Shown piece by piece: positions 16,107 to 25,009 of a stretch of 53,556 bases of DNA. The translations under genes and the position numbers were made by a program. The number at the start of each line of letters is the position of its first letter. Position 1 is the first letter of the stretch. The stretch is from Sphingopyxis sp. HIX (GTDB taxonomy: Bacteria > Pseudomonadota > Alphaproteobacteria > Sphingomonadales > Sphingomonadaceae). Location of the stretch: positions 1-53,556 of the forward strand of contig NZ_LNSB01000037.1 in assembly GCF_001468285.1 (NCBI RefSeq), read 5' to 3'. The notes under the pieces are model-generated. The model did no database searches. It was not told the origin of the DNA and saw only the letters and a program-made list of their open reading frames with translations.

Positions 16107-17713
16107 CGCCGATGTCCGAGATGCCCTTCCCCACTCCCGAACAGGCCGTCACCCGCTACCTGCTCGAACGTCAGGCGCGCGAGCATCCGGACGATCTCTA
16201 CATGCGCTTCCAGGACGGCAGCGAATGGAGTTTCGCCGAAGCGCTCGATCAGGCGCACCGCGCGGCGGCGGCGCTGAAGAAGCTCGGCGTGCAGCAGGGC
16301 GACCATGTCTTCAACTGGCTCCCCAACGGCAAGGCCGCGGTGCGCGCCTGGCTCGGCACGCATATGCTGGGTGCGGTCTTCGTCCCCGCGAACCTCGCCT
16401 ATCGCGGCAGCCTGCTCCGTCACGTGCTGTGGCTTGCCGACGCCAAGGTCGGGCTGGTCCATCGCGACCTGCTGCCGCGCCTCGCCGAGGTCGAGCGCTT
16501 CCTGCTCGAAAAGGTCATCGTCGTCGGCGGCGATGCCGAGCCTCTCGACGGCCTCGAACTCCATGGCGAGGCGATGCTCGAGGAGGCCGGCACGGCCGGC
16601 GACCTCGCTCGCCCGCTCGCGCCGTGGGACAATATGACGATCATCTTCACCTCGGGCACCACCGGCCCGTCGAAGGCGGTGATGTGTTCCTATGCCCATA
16701 TGTGGACCTTCTACCACGCCGCGATGCCCGCGCTGATCGGGCGCGAGTTTCGCACCCTCGCGCATCTGCCGATCTTCCATTCGGGCGGCTTCGGCTGCCT
16801 CTATGGCCAGCTCTCGAACGCGGGCGCGGTGGTGCTGGTCGAATCCTTCAAGACCGACCAGTTCTGGCAGATCGTGCGCGAGCATGGCGTCAGCACCACG
16901 ACGCTGATCGGCGCGATGATCCCCTTCCTGATGAGCGCGCCGCCGTCGGACGACGACCGTAATCACAGCCTCATATCGGTGAGCGCGGTGCCTTATACCG
17001 CCGATGTGAAGGCCTTTTCGGCCCGCTTCGGGGTCGGCGCCTTCGCCGCCTACAGCATGACCGAACTCGCCAATCCGGTGCAGAGCCCGCTCAATCCCGA
17101 GAAGATCGGTGTCGCGGGGCGGCTGCGCGCCGGGCAGCATCTGCGGCTGGTCGACGAACATGACATGGAGGTGCCCGAGGGCGCGGTCGGCGAGGCGATC
17201 CTGCGCTGCGACCAGCCCTGGACGATGTTCACCGAATATTACAAGAACCCCGAAGCGACCGCCGAGACCTGGCGCAACGGCTGGCTGCACACCGGCGACC
17301 TGCTGCGCCGCGACGCCGACGGCGATTATTTCTTCGTCGACCGCCGCAAGGACGCGATCCGCCGCCGCGGCGAGAATATCTCGGCCTATGAAGTCGAGCA
17401 GGAAATCCGCGCCTTCGACGGGGTGCGCGAAGCCGCGGTGATCGGGGTCGCGAGCGACAAGACCGAGGACGAGGTGATGGCGTGCATCATGCCGTCCGAA
17501 GGCGCCGACATCGACCTGCTCGCCCTCACCGGCTTCCTCGCGACGCGGCTTCCGCATTATATGGTGCCGCGCTATTTCCGCCTGATGCCCGACCTGCCGC
17601 GCACTCCCACGCAGAAGATCCAGAAATATGCGCTGCGCGACGACGGCGTGACCGCCGACACCTGGGACCGCGAGGCGGCAGGGATCAGGTTGCGGCGGGA
17701 ACGGATCGGCTGA
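16103..17713 (+). CDS. AMP-dependent acyl-CoA synthetase (ACS1)
   Basis: ANL superfamily ligase of 536 residues that activates a carboxylic acid to its CoA thioester through an acyl-adenylate. Motifs in order: P-loop IIFTSGTTGPSKAVM (about 181-195), the aromatic A5 region YSMTELANP, the hinge HTGDLLRRDADGDYFFVDRRKD, and the A10 Lys segment TPTQKIQKYALR, in which the usual TGK is TQK while the Lys is kept. The overall layout resembles crotonobetaine/carnitine-CoA ligase-like proteins. It is coupled to the DUF2889 gene. Its 3' end overlaps the 3' end of ACS2 on the other strand by 29 nt. Confidence 0.93.
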   Translation: MTPMSEMPFPTPEQAVTRYLLERQAREHPDDLYMRFQDGSEWSFAEALDQAHRAAAALKKLGVQQGDHVFNWLPNGKAAVRAWLGTHMLGAVFVPANLAYRGSLLRHVLWLADAKVGLVHRDLLPRLAEVERFLLEKVIVVGGDAEPLDGLELHGEAMLEEAGTAGDLARPLAPWDNMTIIFTSGTTGPSKAVMCSYAHMWTFYHAAMPALIGREFRTLAHLPIFHSGGFGCLYGQLSNAGAVVLVESFKTDQFWQIVREHGVSTTTLIGAMIPFLMSAPPSDDDRNHSLISVSAVPYTADVKAFSARFGVGAFAAYSMTELANPVQSPLNPEKIGVAGRLRAGQHLRLVDEHDMEVPEGAVGEAILRCDQPWTMFTEYYKNPEATAETWRNGWLHTGDLLRRDADGDYFFVDRRKDAIRRRGENISAYEVEQEIRAFDGVREAAVIGVASDKTEDEVMACIMPSEGADIDLLALTGFLATRLPHYMVPRYFRLMPDLPRTPTQKIQKYALRDDGVTADTWDREAAGIRLRRERIG

Positions 17714-19293
17714 GCCGGTCCCAGGTCGCGGCGTTGACCGGCGCCTCGCGCAGCCCCGCTTTGCGGATCTTGCCCGTCGGCGTGCGCGGCAGCTCGGCGA
17801 CGAATTCGACGAAGCGCGGCACCATATAGCGCGGCAACCGCTCGGCGAGATAGTCGACGAGGTCGCCTTCGCCGAGCGGCGCCGAGCCGTTCAGCTGCAC
17901 CGCAATCTTGATCTCGTCCTCGCTCGCGCGCGCATTGCCGGGCAGCGCCGGAACGTCGGCGGCCTTGACCGCGATCGCCGCGGCTTCGGCGACCGCCGGA
18001 TGCGCGCGCACCTCGCCCTCGAGCTCGAGCGACGAGACATTGTTGCCGCGCACGCGCAGATAATCATTGGCGCGGTCGAGGAAGTAGAAATAGCCGTCGG
18101 GATCGCGGCGCAGGATATCGCCCGTGGCATACCAACCGCTGCGCCACGCCTTGGCATTCGCCTCGGGCTTGTTGAGATAGCCCTGCGTGATCAGGAAGGG
18201 CGCCTTGCCGCGGATCCACAACTCGCCCGCTTCCCCGTCGGGCAGGTCGCGGCCCTCACTGTCGACGATGCGCACCTCATAGAGCGGCGACAATTTGCCG
18301 CAGGTTTGGGCGTTGGGCAGGTTCGACGCGTTGAGCGGAAAGCCGATCTCGGTCATCCCCCAGCCCGTGCAGATCTGCACCCCGAAACGTGCCTCGAATT
18401 CGCGATAGTCAGGCAGCACCGGGTTCATCAGCACCCATTGCAACGGATTGTCGGCGTCTTCGGCCCGCGGCTCGACGTTCATCAGGAAACCCGCGATGCC
18501 CATCAGCTGCGTATGCGTGCAGCCATGCGTCCGCACATCGTCCCAATAGTGGGCTCACCGAAAAACGGCTGCGGAACACCATATGCCCGCCGCGCACCGC
18601 CGCGAAGACGAAGCCGACGCGCCCCGACGAATGAAAGGTCGGCCAGGGCGAATAATAGATGGGTACCTGATCGGGATCGATGACCTCGCCGCTGAAATTA
18701 TGCTGGATCTGCTGGATCGAACCCCACGCCTGCAACACGCCTTTCGACGGCCCGGTGGTGCCCGAGGTGTAGATGACGGCATTGGTATCGGCGAGCGTGG
18801 GCTCGGCATGATCGATCGGCGGCGCCCCCATCTCGACCGACGCGAGCGTCGCGACGGGAATGGCGCTGCGGCACACCGCATCGTCGATCGTGACGATGCG
18901 CTCGAGCGTCTCCAGCCGATCGCGGATTGCGTTGACCTGATCGACGCAGGCATTGCTGGTGACCAGCACCCGCGCGCGGCAGTCGTTCAGCGCATAGGCG
19001 AGCAGATTGCCCTTATATTCGGGGTTGATCGGCACTTCGAGCGCGCCGCGCCAGCTGAGCCCGATCCACGCCGCATAGGCCGTCAGGCACGGGTCGAGCA
19101 TCGTCGCAACACAGTCGCCCGGCGCCACTCCGATCGCCGCCATCGCATCGGCAACACGCAGCGCGGCGGTGTGAAATTCGCCGCCGCTCATCGTCCCGCC
19201 CGCGACGTCGGTGAGGAATGGCGCATCGGGATCGAGTGCCGCACGCGTGCGGATCAACACCGGGACCGAGGGCATCTTCAGCGTATCGACCAT
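17685..19293 (-). pseudogene. Acyl-CoA synthetase with a +1 frameshift (ACS2)
   Basis: Two overlapping frames make one ANL ligase. The N-terminal part (ATG 19293, good GGGGAGAG site) holds VIYTSGTTGPSKGVL and runs to FRSRFSVS. The C-terminal part resumes at DDVRTHGCTHTQL and holds GWGMTEIG, YATGDIL and TPTGKIRKAGLR to the stop at 17685. On the plus strand the break is the GGG at 18551-18553. With one G removed the frame reads SVSHYWDDVRTHG, the usual family sequence, and the gene length becomes 3n (535 residues). Everything else is intact, so either the mutation is very recent or the extra base is a sequencing error. The gene is divergent from RHO1 and shares an operator region with it. Confidence 0.88.
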
Positions 19294-19379
19294 ATCTCTC
19301 CCCGCGCTTCGCCTTGCCGTTTGACGGCTGCGTAAAGTCGCATTTTTCTGCAAAGCCCTTTTTATATAGGTTTTTGCCA

Positions 19380-19403
19380 TTTACAATGCTACATATGTGT
19401 AAA
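19380..19403. promoter_or_regulatory. Candidate operator, family II (TTTACA-N12-TGTAAA), ACS2/RHO1
   Basis: TTTACA at 19380-19385 and TGTAAA at 19398-19403 form a perfect 6-bp inverted repeat with a 12-nt spacer in the divergent ACS2/RHO1 promoter. The same arms and the same spacer are found at 30620-30643 and, with changes, at 26078-26101 and 25144-25167. Confidence 0.6.
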
Positions 19404-19441
19404 GGAAACTGCTCGCGTCGCGTGCGCCTACGGAGAGACGA

Positions 19442-20647
19442 ATGTATCTGAGCCCCGAACATAACCGGCAGGTCGCGGAAAAACTGTTCCGCCATATCCG
19501 CGACAACAGCACCGACATGATCGAGGAAAGCTACGAATATCCGCTGTCGGTCTATTCGGATCCCGACATCGCGGTCGCCGAGCGCGCGAAGATCTTCGAA
19601 CATTATCCGATGATGGCGCTGCACGGCAGCCAGCTTCCCGAATCGGGGAGCTATGTCACCGTAAAACTCAACCGCAGCGAAGCGCTCGTCACGCGCGGCA
19701 AGGACGGGCAGGTCCGTGCCTTCCTCAACATGTGCCGCCACCGCGGCGCGACCTTGGTGACGCAGGCCGAGGGCAAGCAGGGGCGCTTCTCCTGCCCCTA
19801 TCACGGCTGGACCTACACCAATGAGGGCGAGTTGATCGGGCTGACCTTCAAGCAGACGCTGGGGATCAGCCTGCCGTGCCGCGAGCGCAATCTGATCGCG
19901 CTACCCTGCGAGGAGCGCCACGGCTTTATCTGGATCGTCGAGAACCCCGAAGGATCGATCGACGTCGCCGCGCATCTCGGCCCGGTGATGGACGGCGTGC
20001 TCGCCAATTACGGGCTCGACCGCCAACATTTCTATCGCGAGGCCTTTTTCACCTTCGACCAGAATTGGAAGATCATGGTCGACGGGCTGACCGACGGCTA
20101 TCATGTCCAGTGGGTCCACGGTCCGACGATCCGCCCCTATTTCTACATGAACATGATGGCGCGCGTCGAAGGCACCGGCGACCATGCGGTGACCACGACG
20201 CCGCGGCGCAAGATCGACGAGATTTTGGGCAGCAAGCCGGGCGAGCACGACCTCGATCCCTATGTCGTCTACGGCAATATGGTCTTCCCGAACGTCAGCA
20301 TCCAGCTGCATCCGCACCATGCCGAATTCTGGACCATGTACCAGGACGTCGACAGTCCGGGCCGCTCGCGCGTCCACCTGCGCTTCCTGACCCCCAAGGC
20401 GCCCGCCGACTATGACGAAAAGGGGCAGAGCATCCTCGCCAAGAATTGGGACATCGCCGAGGCGGCGATCCTCAACGAGGATGTCCCGATCGGCGACAGC
20501 ATCCAGCGCTCGGCGAACATGCCGAACACCGGCACCATGCTGCTCGCGCACAATGAGGTCATCAACCAGCAGTTCCACCGCAGCTACGACCGGGTGATGG
20601 CGGGCCCCAGCGTGGTGCCGATGCAGGCCCGCGCCGCGCGGGGCTGA
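19442..20647 (+). CDS. Rieske non-haem iron oxygenase, alpha subunit (RHO1)
   Basis: 401 residues, aromatic/alicyclic ring hydroxylation or oxidative demethylation using O2. The Rieske [2Fe-2S] ligands are C98 and H100 (CRHRG) and C118 and H121 (CPYHGW). The mononuclear iron site shows DGLTDGYHVQWVH with bridging D218 and ligands H221 and H226. No beta subunit, ferredoxin or reductase is adjacent, so it belongs to the stand-alone alpha type that needs an external reductase. A GGAGAG site precedes the ATG. It is convergent with the CoA-transferase gene, with a 4-nt gap, and divergent from ACS2 across a family II operator. Confidence 0.94.
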   Translation: MYLSPEHNRQVAEKLFRHIRDNSTDMIEESYEYPLSVYSDPDIAVAERAKIFEHYPMMALHGSQLPESGSYVTVKLNRSEALVTRGKDGQVRAFLNMCRHRGATLVTQAEGKQGRFSCPYHGWTYTNEGELIGLTFKQTLGISLPCRERNLIALPCEERHGFIWIVENPEGSIDVAAHLGPVMDGVLANYGLDRQHFYREAFFTFDQNWKIMVDGLTDGYHVQWVHGPTIRPYFYMNMMARVEGTGDHAVTTTPRRKIDEILGSKPGEHDLDPYVVYGNMVFPNVSIQLHPHHAEFWTMYQDVDSPGRSRVHLRFLTPKAPADYDEKGQSILAKNWDIAEAAILNEDVPIGDSIQRSANMPNTGTMLLAHNEVINQQFHRSYDRVMAGPSVVPMQARAARG

Positions 20648-20651
20648 GACG

Positions 20652-21827
20652 TCAGCCCCCGCCCAACCCGAATTCGGCGCGGATCGCGGCGTCGTCCTCG
20701 CCGACTTCGGGCGCCAGCGGCATGCCGAAATGCTGTCCCGCGACATGGATCGCGGTCGAGGTCAAAGTCAGCTTGCGCCCGTCGGGCAGCGACGCTTGGT
20801 ACGTGTTGTCGCGCGCGCGGAAATGCGGGTCGGCGATCACGTCCTCGAAGCTGTTCACCGGCATCGCTGCGACATTGTCGCGCTCGAAATCGGCGAGCCA
20901 GTCTGCGCGCGGGCGCGAGGCGAAGATCGGGATCAGCGCGGCATTGACCTCGGCGTCCTCGGTCCCCGTCTGCGGCTCGCGCGTATAGATCGCGTCGAGA
21001 TCGGGGCGCCCGACGAGCCCCAGCAACGCCTGCCAGCTCTTCGGCGTGAAGGTCATCAGGAAGATCAGCTTGCCGTCGGCGCAGCGGTAATTTTCCATCC
21101 GAGCCCAGAAACGCATCTTGCCGCTCGCGTCGAGGAAACCCGGCCGTGCAAAGGTCGTATCGGGATTGAGCAGCGGATCGAGCGCCTCGGGCAGCCAATG
21201 CGCCGAGCAATCGGCCGCAGCGACCTCGATCGCCGCCCCCTCGCCCGTCCGCCGCGCGCGGTGCACCGCCGCGACGACCGCGAAGGCCGCCTCCAGCCCA
21301 TAGGCATACATACCGATCGACGGCGCCTGCGGCCCGTCGTAGCGCGAAATGCTCTCCCCCACCGGCGTGCCGAGCCCGCCATAGGCGTCGAACGACGGCC
21401 CGTGCGAGGCGAGCTTGGCATAGGGCCCGGTCTCCCCCAGCCCCGACAGCGAGCAGAAGATGATCGCGGGGTTGACCCCCTTGAGCACCTCGTAGCCGAG
21501 CCCCAGCCGCGCCATCACGCCCGCGCGCATGCCCTCGATCACGACATCGGCCTTCGCCGCCAGCACCAGGAAATCGGCGCGGCCCGCCTCGGTCGCAAGG
21601 TCGATGATCACGCTCTCCTTGCCGCGGTTCCAGCGCAGATGCATGTAGGAAAAACCCGTCTCGTCGCCCACCGACCAGGGGCCGGCACGGCGCAGCGGAT
21701 CGCCGCCTTCGGGATCCTCGACCTTGATCACCCGCGCCCCCATGTCGGCGAGGCGACCGCCGAGCGCGTCGGGGCCGAAATGCGAAACTTCGAGCACCAG
21801 CAGATCGGTCAGGAAATCATAGGGCAT
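20652..21827 (-). CDS. CoA-transferase, family III (CaiB/BaiF)
   Basis: Family III CoA-transferase of 391 residues that moves CoA between carboxylic acids. The N-terminal LLVLEVSHFGPDALGGRLADMGA and KVEDPEGGDP match formyl-CoA transferase-like proteins; the nucleophilic Asp is D147 in GPSFDAYGG. The start at 21827 lies within the end of the isochorismatase gene (11-nt overlap), which indicates coupled translation; an earlier in-frame ATG at 21857 is less likely. It may activate a carboxylate without ATP, complementing the neighbouring acyl-CoA synthetases. Confidence 0.92.
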   Translation of the reverse strand: MPYDFLTDLLVLEVSHFGPDALGGRLADMGARVIKVEDPEGGDPLRRAGPWSVGDETGFSYMHLRWNRGKESVIIDLATEAGRADFLVLAAKADVVIEGMRAGVMARLGLGYEVLKGVNPAIIFCSLSGLGETGPYAKLASHGPSFDAYGGLGTPVGESISRYDGPQAPSIGMYAYGLEAAFAVVAAVHRARRTGEGAAIEVAAADCSAHWLPEALDPLLNPDTTFARPGFLDASGKMRFWARMENYRCADGKLIFLMTFTPKSWQALLGLVGRPDLDAIYTREPQTGTEDAEVNAALIPIFASRPRADWLADFERDNVAAMPVNSFEDVIADPHFRARDNTYQASLPDGRKLTLTSTAIHVAGQHFGMPLAPEVGEDDAAIRAEFGLGGG

Positions 21828-22557
21828 CGCTGAAAGTCTCCATCGCCGCCACGGCATCGGCGGCGGTTACGATCTCGGCGAGATAATTGCCGATCAGCCG
21901 TTCGGCATCCTCCTGGTCGCGCGCCGACAAGGTGCCGGTGCAATCGGCAACCAGATATTGCCGGTATCCAAGGTCGAACCCCGCGGCAATGCTGAGCAAC
22001 ACGCAAGCGGTGGTCACCACCCCGGCATAGAGGATCGTGTCGACGCCTTCGCGCCGCAGCAGGAAGTCGAGTTCGGTCCCGCCGAACGCTCCCGCCCCCG
22101 ATTTGACCACCGACAGGTCGCCGGGTGCGTCGCCGACCTCGGCGATCGGCGCCGCGGCAGGCGACCCGTCGAGGGCCGCCGCCGCCTTCACATAGGGCCG
22201 CAGCGCCGGGACGATATCGGCATAGTCCGGATGCCGGCTCGCGAGCCGCGCATGGACGATACGCACCCCGGCGCGGCGCGCAGCCGGCAGCAGCAGTTTG
22301 AGATTGGGCGCGATGATATCGGCGAAGCGCCCCAGCAGATAATCGGCCCGCTCGTCATGCCCAGCCGCGCGCATCGCGGCGATCGACGGACCGTCGGGAT
22401 CGACCTGCCAGTTGATGAGGTCGACGAGGACGAGCGCGGCGCGAGTGGCGTTGAAATCGCGCCACGGATCGCCGGGCGCGAAGTCGGCGGCATTATACCA
22501 ATGCGCGGAAAGGTCGGGCGGCAGCATGTCGCCGGCGGCGCCTGCGGAGCTCGTCAC
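21817..22557 (-). CDS. Isochorismatase-like cysteine hydrolase
   Basis: 246 residues. The triad of the family is visible: Asp in LVLVDLINW (D46), Lys in SVVKSGAGAFGG (K152) and Cys in VVTTACVLLS (C185). Members cleave amides, N-carbamoyl groups, maleamate or isochorismate; the specific substrate is unknown here. The start is taken as GTG at 22557 because AGGAGAG lies just ahead; an overlapping ATG at 22559 meets a stop at once, and the next in-frame ATG (22527) has no ribosome site. It is separated from TBDR1 by a strong hairpin, so it may be expressed at a lower level than the receptor. Confidence 0.9.
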   Translation of the reverse strand: MTSSAGAAGDMLPPDLSAHWYNAADFAPGDPWRDFNATRAALVLVDLINWQVDPDGPSIAAMRAAGHDERADYLLGRFADIIAPNLKLLLPAARRAGVRIVHARLASRHPDYADIVPALRPYVKAAAALDGSPAAAPIAEVGDAPGDLSVVKSGAGAFGGTELDFLLRREGVDTILYAGVVTTACVLLSIAAGFDLGYRQYLVADCTGTLSARDQEDAERLIGNYLAEIVTAADAVAAMETFSDAL

Positions 22558-22572
22558 ATCGCTCTCCTGCCG

Positions 22573-22609
22573 AAAAATGCGGCCGCCGGCCGTGCCCGGG
22601 CCGGCGGCC
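22573..22609 (-). terminator. Intrinsic terminator after TBDR1
   Basis: On the minus strand an 11-bp perfect stem (22609-22599 with 22591-22581, 7-nt loop) is followed by GCATTTTTCG. This is a rho-independent terminator shape located 10 nt past the TBDR1 stop and just before the isochorismatase ribosome site. It probably lowers transcription into the hydrolase and CoA-transferase genes. Confidence 0.8.
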
Positions 22610-22618
22610 GACCCCCTT

Positions 22619-25009
22619 TTAGCGCTGCGATCCGAACTTCGTCCCGATCGTCACGCCGCCGGTGATCCCGCGCGACAGCACCGAATAATAGCCGAAGGAG
22701 GTGGTCGACACATTGCGGAAGACATCGTTCTGGTTGAACAGATCCTTGCCCCACACCGACACATAGAAGCGATTGTCAGGGGCGCGGAAGGTCGCCGACA
22801 GGTTCAGCGTTTCGGTCGCCTTCTGCACCGGCGCGCGGCCGATGCCCTCGGGATAGGCGCCGGCGCCCGTCCCGCCCGCGGGATAATAGCCGTAGGTCGC
22901 ATGGTCGAACGAGTCGACATAGCTGAACAGGCCGCTCAGCTCGAACGTCCCGCCGTTGGCCAGCGGGATGTCGTAATTGGCCTGGAGGCTGACGGTGACA
23001 TCGGGCGTCGCGGGCAGGTCGAAGCCCGAGCAATCGGCGTTCGGCGGGATCGCCAGACCCGAGGCGCGGCGGCGATAGATGACGCAATTCTTGAACTCGT
23101 CATATTCCGACTTGAAGAAGGTCGAGAAGCCCGCCGACAGCGAGAAGCGGTCGTTGGGGCGATAGCTGGTCTCGATTTCGAGACCCGAGATCGTCGCCTT
23201 CGCCGCATTGATCGACTGCTGCGTGTTGGTCACCGGGTTGACCACCGGCACCTGCAGATTGTCGTATTTATAATAATAAGCCGCGGCGTTGAAGGTCACC
23301 TTGCGGTCGAACAGGCTGGTCTTCAGGCCGACCTCGAACGCGTCGATCGTCTCGGGCTCGGTCGGGATGACGTTCGGGATCGACGAGATATTATAGACGC
23401 CGCTCTTGAAGCCGCGGTTGTAGCTCAGATAGCCGAGGACATCGTCGCTGAACTTGTAATCGAACACCGCGCGATAGGTCAGCTCCGAGAAGGGCGCGCT
23501 GAGGCCATCGCAATCGGGGTTGGCCGCACAGATCGCCGCCGAGTTGCTGGCGATCGCAATAACCCCGCCGGTGCCGTTGGGCACATAGGTCGTGCCGGCA
23601 TTGTCCTTGTCCAGCGTGTGCTTCTCGTCGGTATAGCGCAGGCCGAGCGTCAGCTTGGCGGCGTCGCTGAACTCGTAGGAGACTTCGCCGAAGATGCCGA
23701 GCGACTTGACCGTCACGAAAGCACTCTGGTCGATATAGGCGAGGCCCGAGGCCGGACCCGCGCCCGCCGCCGAGCGATCGAGCAGCGCCTGCGGAATCGT
23801 GTTCGGCGTCAAGGTCGCCGGAACCGGCAGCCCGACATATTGATCGAGCCCCGCATAGCCATCGCGATAGTTCAGATAAAAGCCGCCGAGAATCCACTGG
23901 AACGGCCCGTCGTTCATCGACGTGATGTCGATTTCCTGCTGATAGCTGCGCCCCTTGAGCGCGGTATCGAACCAGAAGACGTTCGCGGGCGAGCCATCGA
24001 GGTCATATTCGACCCCCGAGGTGCTGTGGCTGTACGCCGAGATCGACTTGATATTGACCGGCCCGACATCGGCATCGAGCGTCAGCGAGGCGCCATAGCC
24101 CTGGAAGCGGACTTCGGGATCGATCTGGCCATAATAGGAGCGTTCGGGCCGCGAGATGTCGATCCCCGACGCGACCTGGCCGGTGGTCGTGGTTTCGCCC
24201 AGGACCGGCTGCAGCGCGACGACGGCGTTGGTCTCGCCCTTCGAATAATAACCCGCGAGCGTCGCGGTGAAATCGGGCGTCGCCTCCCATAGCAGCGCAC
24301 CGCGGAAGCCGAAGCTCTTGTCGCCGCCGACATATTTGCCCGCGCCGTTCAGCGACTGCGTCAGGTTGCGCACATAAGGCCGCTCGTTGCGATAGAAGCC
24401 GCTGACGCTGAGCGCCAGCGTGTCCGAGAACCCGCCGGTCACGAAGCCGCGCGCGCCCTCTTCGTCGGTGCCATAGGTGCCCTCGAGCATCGCGCCGAAT
24501 TCGGTGTCGGGCTTCTGCGTGGTGACGAGGATCGCGCCCGAAGTCGCGTTGCGCCCGAACAGCGTCCCCTGCGGCCCGCGCAGCACCTGAACCGACTGCA
24601 CGTCGGGGAAGCCCTGAAGCAGGATGCCGGTCTTGTCGGTCTGATAGACGCCGTCGACATAGACCGCGGTCGTCGCTTCGTTGCCCGGGGTGATGTTGCG
24701 CCCGCCGACGCCGCGAATATAGGGCTGCGCCGCGCTCGACCCTTCTGTGATCAGCAGCGACGGCGTGACCGCCGCGAGTTCGAGCACGTCGGAGATACCA
24801 CTTTGCGTCAGCTGGTCGGGGGTGAAGGCGGTCACCGCGATCGGCACGTCCTGCAGCCGCTCGTCGCGCTTCTGCGCGGTCACCACGATTTCATTGGCGC
24901 CCGAATTGTCGTCGACGGCATCCCCGGCATCCTGCGCCAGCGCCGCCGTCGAGATCGTCGAAACCGCGATCGCCAGCGTGCAGGTAGCGAGCTTGTAAGA
25001 AAAGCGCAT
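22619..25009 (-). CDS. TonB-dependent outer-membrane receptor (TBDR1)
   Basis: 796-residue outer-membrane barrel for energised uptake of an organic substrate. A signal peptide ends at AALAQ (about residue 26). A TonB-box-like EIVVTAQKRDERLQDVPIAV and the plug with PYIRGVGGRNITPGNE and VLRGPQGTLFGRNATSGAI follow, then the barrel, which ends in ...GGVTIGTKFGSQR. Ribosome site GGGAGGA. It is the same length as TBDR3 and strongly similar to it, even in DNA across the plug. It lies downstream of TetR3 in the same direction and upstream of an isochorismatase-like gene. No siderophore genes are near, so catabolic substrate uptake is more likely than iron uptake. Confidence 0.95.
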   Translation of the reverse strand: MRFSYKLATCTLAIAVSTISTAALAQDAGDAVDDNSGANEIVVTAQKRDERLQDVPIAVTAFTPDQLTQSGISDVLELAAVTPSLLITEGSSAAQPYIRGVGGRNITPGNEATTAVYVDGVYQTDKTGILLQGFPDVQSVQVLRGPQGTLFGRNATSGAILVTTQKPDTEFGAMLEGTYGTDEEGARGFVTGGFSDTLALSVSGFYRNERPYVRNLTQSLNGAGKYVGGDKSFGFRGALLWEATPDFTATLAGYYSKGETNAVVALQPVLGETTTTGQVASGIDISRPERSYYGQIDPEVRFQGYGASLTLDADVGPVNIKSISAYSHSTSGVEYDLDGSPANVFWFDTALKGRSYQQEIDITSMNDGPFQWILGGFYLNYRDGYAGLDQYVGLPVPATLTPNTIPQALLDRSAAGAGPASGLAYIDQSAFVTVKSLGIFGEVSYEFSDAAKLTLGLRYTDEKHTLDKDNAGTTYVPNGTGGVIAIASNSAAICAANPDCDGLSAPFSELTYRAVFDYKFSDDVLGYLSYNRGFKSGVYNISSIPNVIPTEPETIDAFEVGLKTSLFDRKVTFNAAAYYYKYDNLQVPVVNPVTNTQQSINAAKATISGLEIETSYRPNDRFSLSAGFSTFFKSEYDEFKNCVIYRRRASGLAIPPNADCSGFDLPATPDVTVSLQANYDIPLANGGTFELSGLFSYVDSFDHATYGYYPAGGTGAGAYPEGIGRAPVQKATETLNLSATFRAPDNRFYVSVWGKDLFNQNDVFRNVSTTSFGYYSVLSRGITGGVTIGTKFGSQR
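24541..24723 (-). repeat. Plug-domain DNA shared with TBDR3 (copy 1)
   Basis: Aligns without gaps with 49561-49743, by eye about 91 percent identical, with identical runs of 47 nt (24543-24589) and 39 nt (24631-24669). Both copies are in the same orientation, 25 kb apart. Confidence 0.8.

Noticed and set aside
17685..19293. Programmed frameshift in ACS2
   Set aside because: There is no slippery heptamer and no stimulatory structure at the GGG, and intact ACS homologues are made in one frame. Mutation or sequencing error is simpler.
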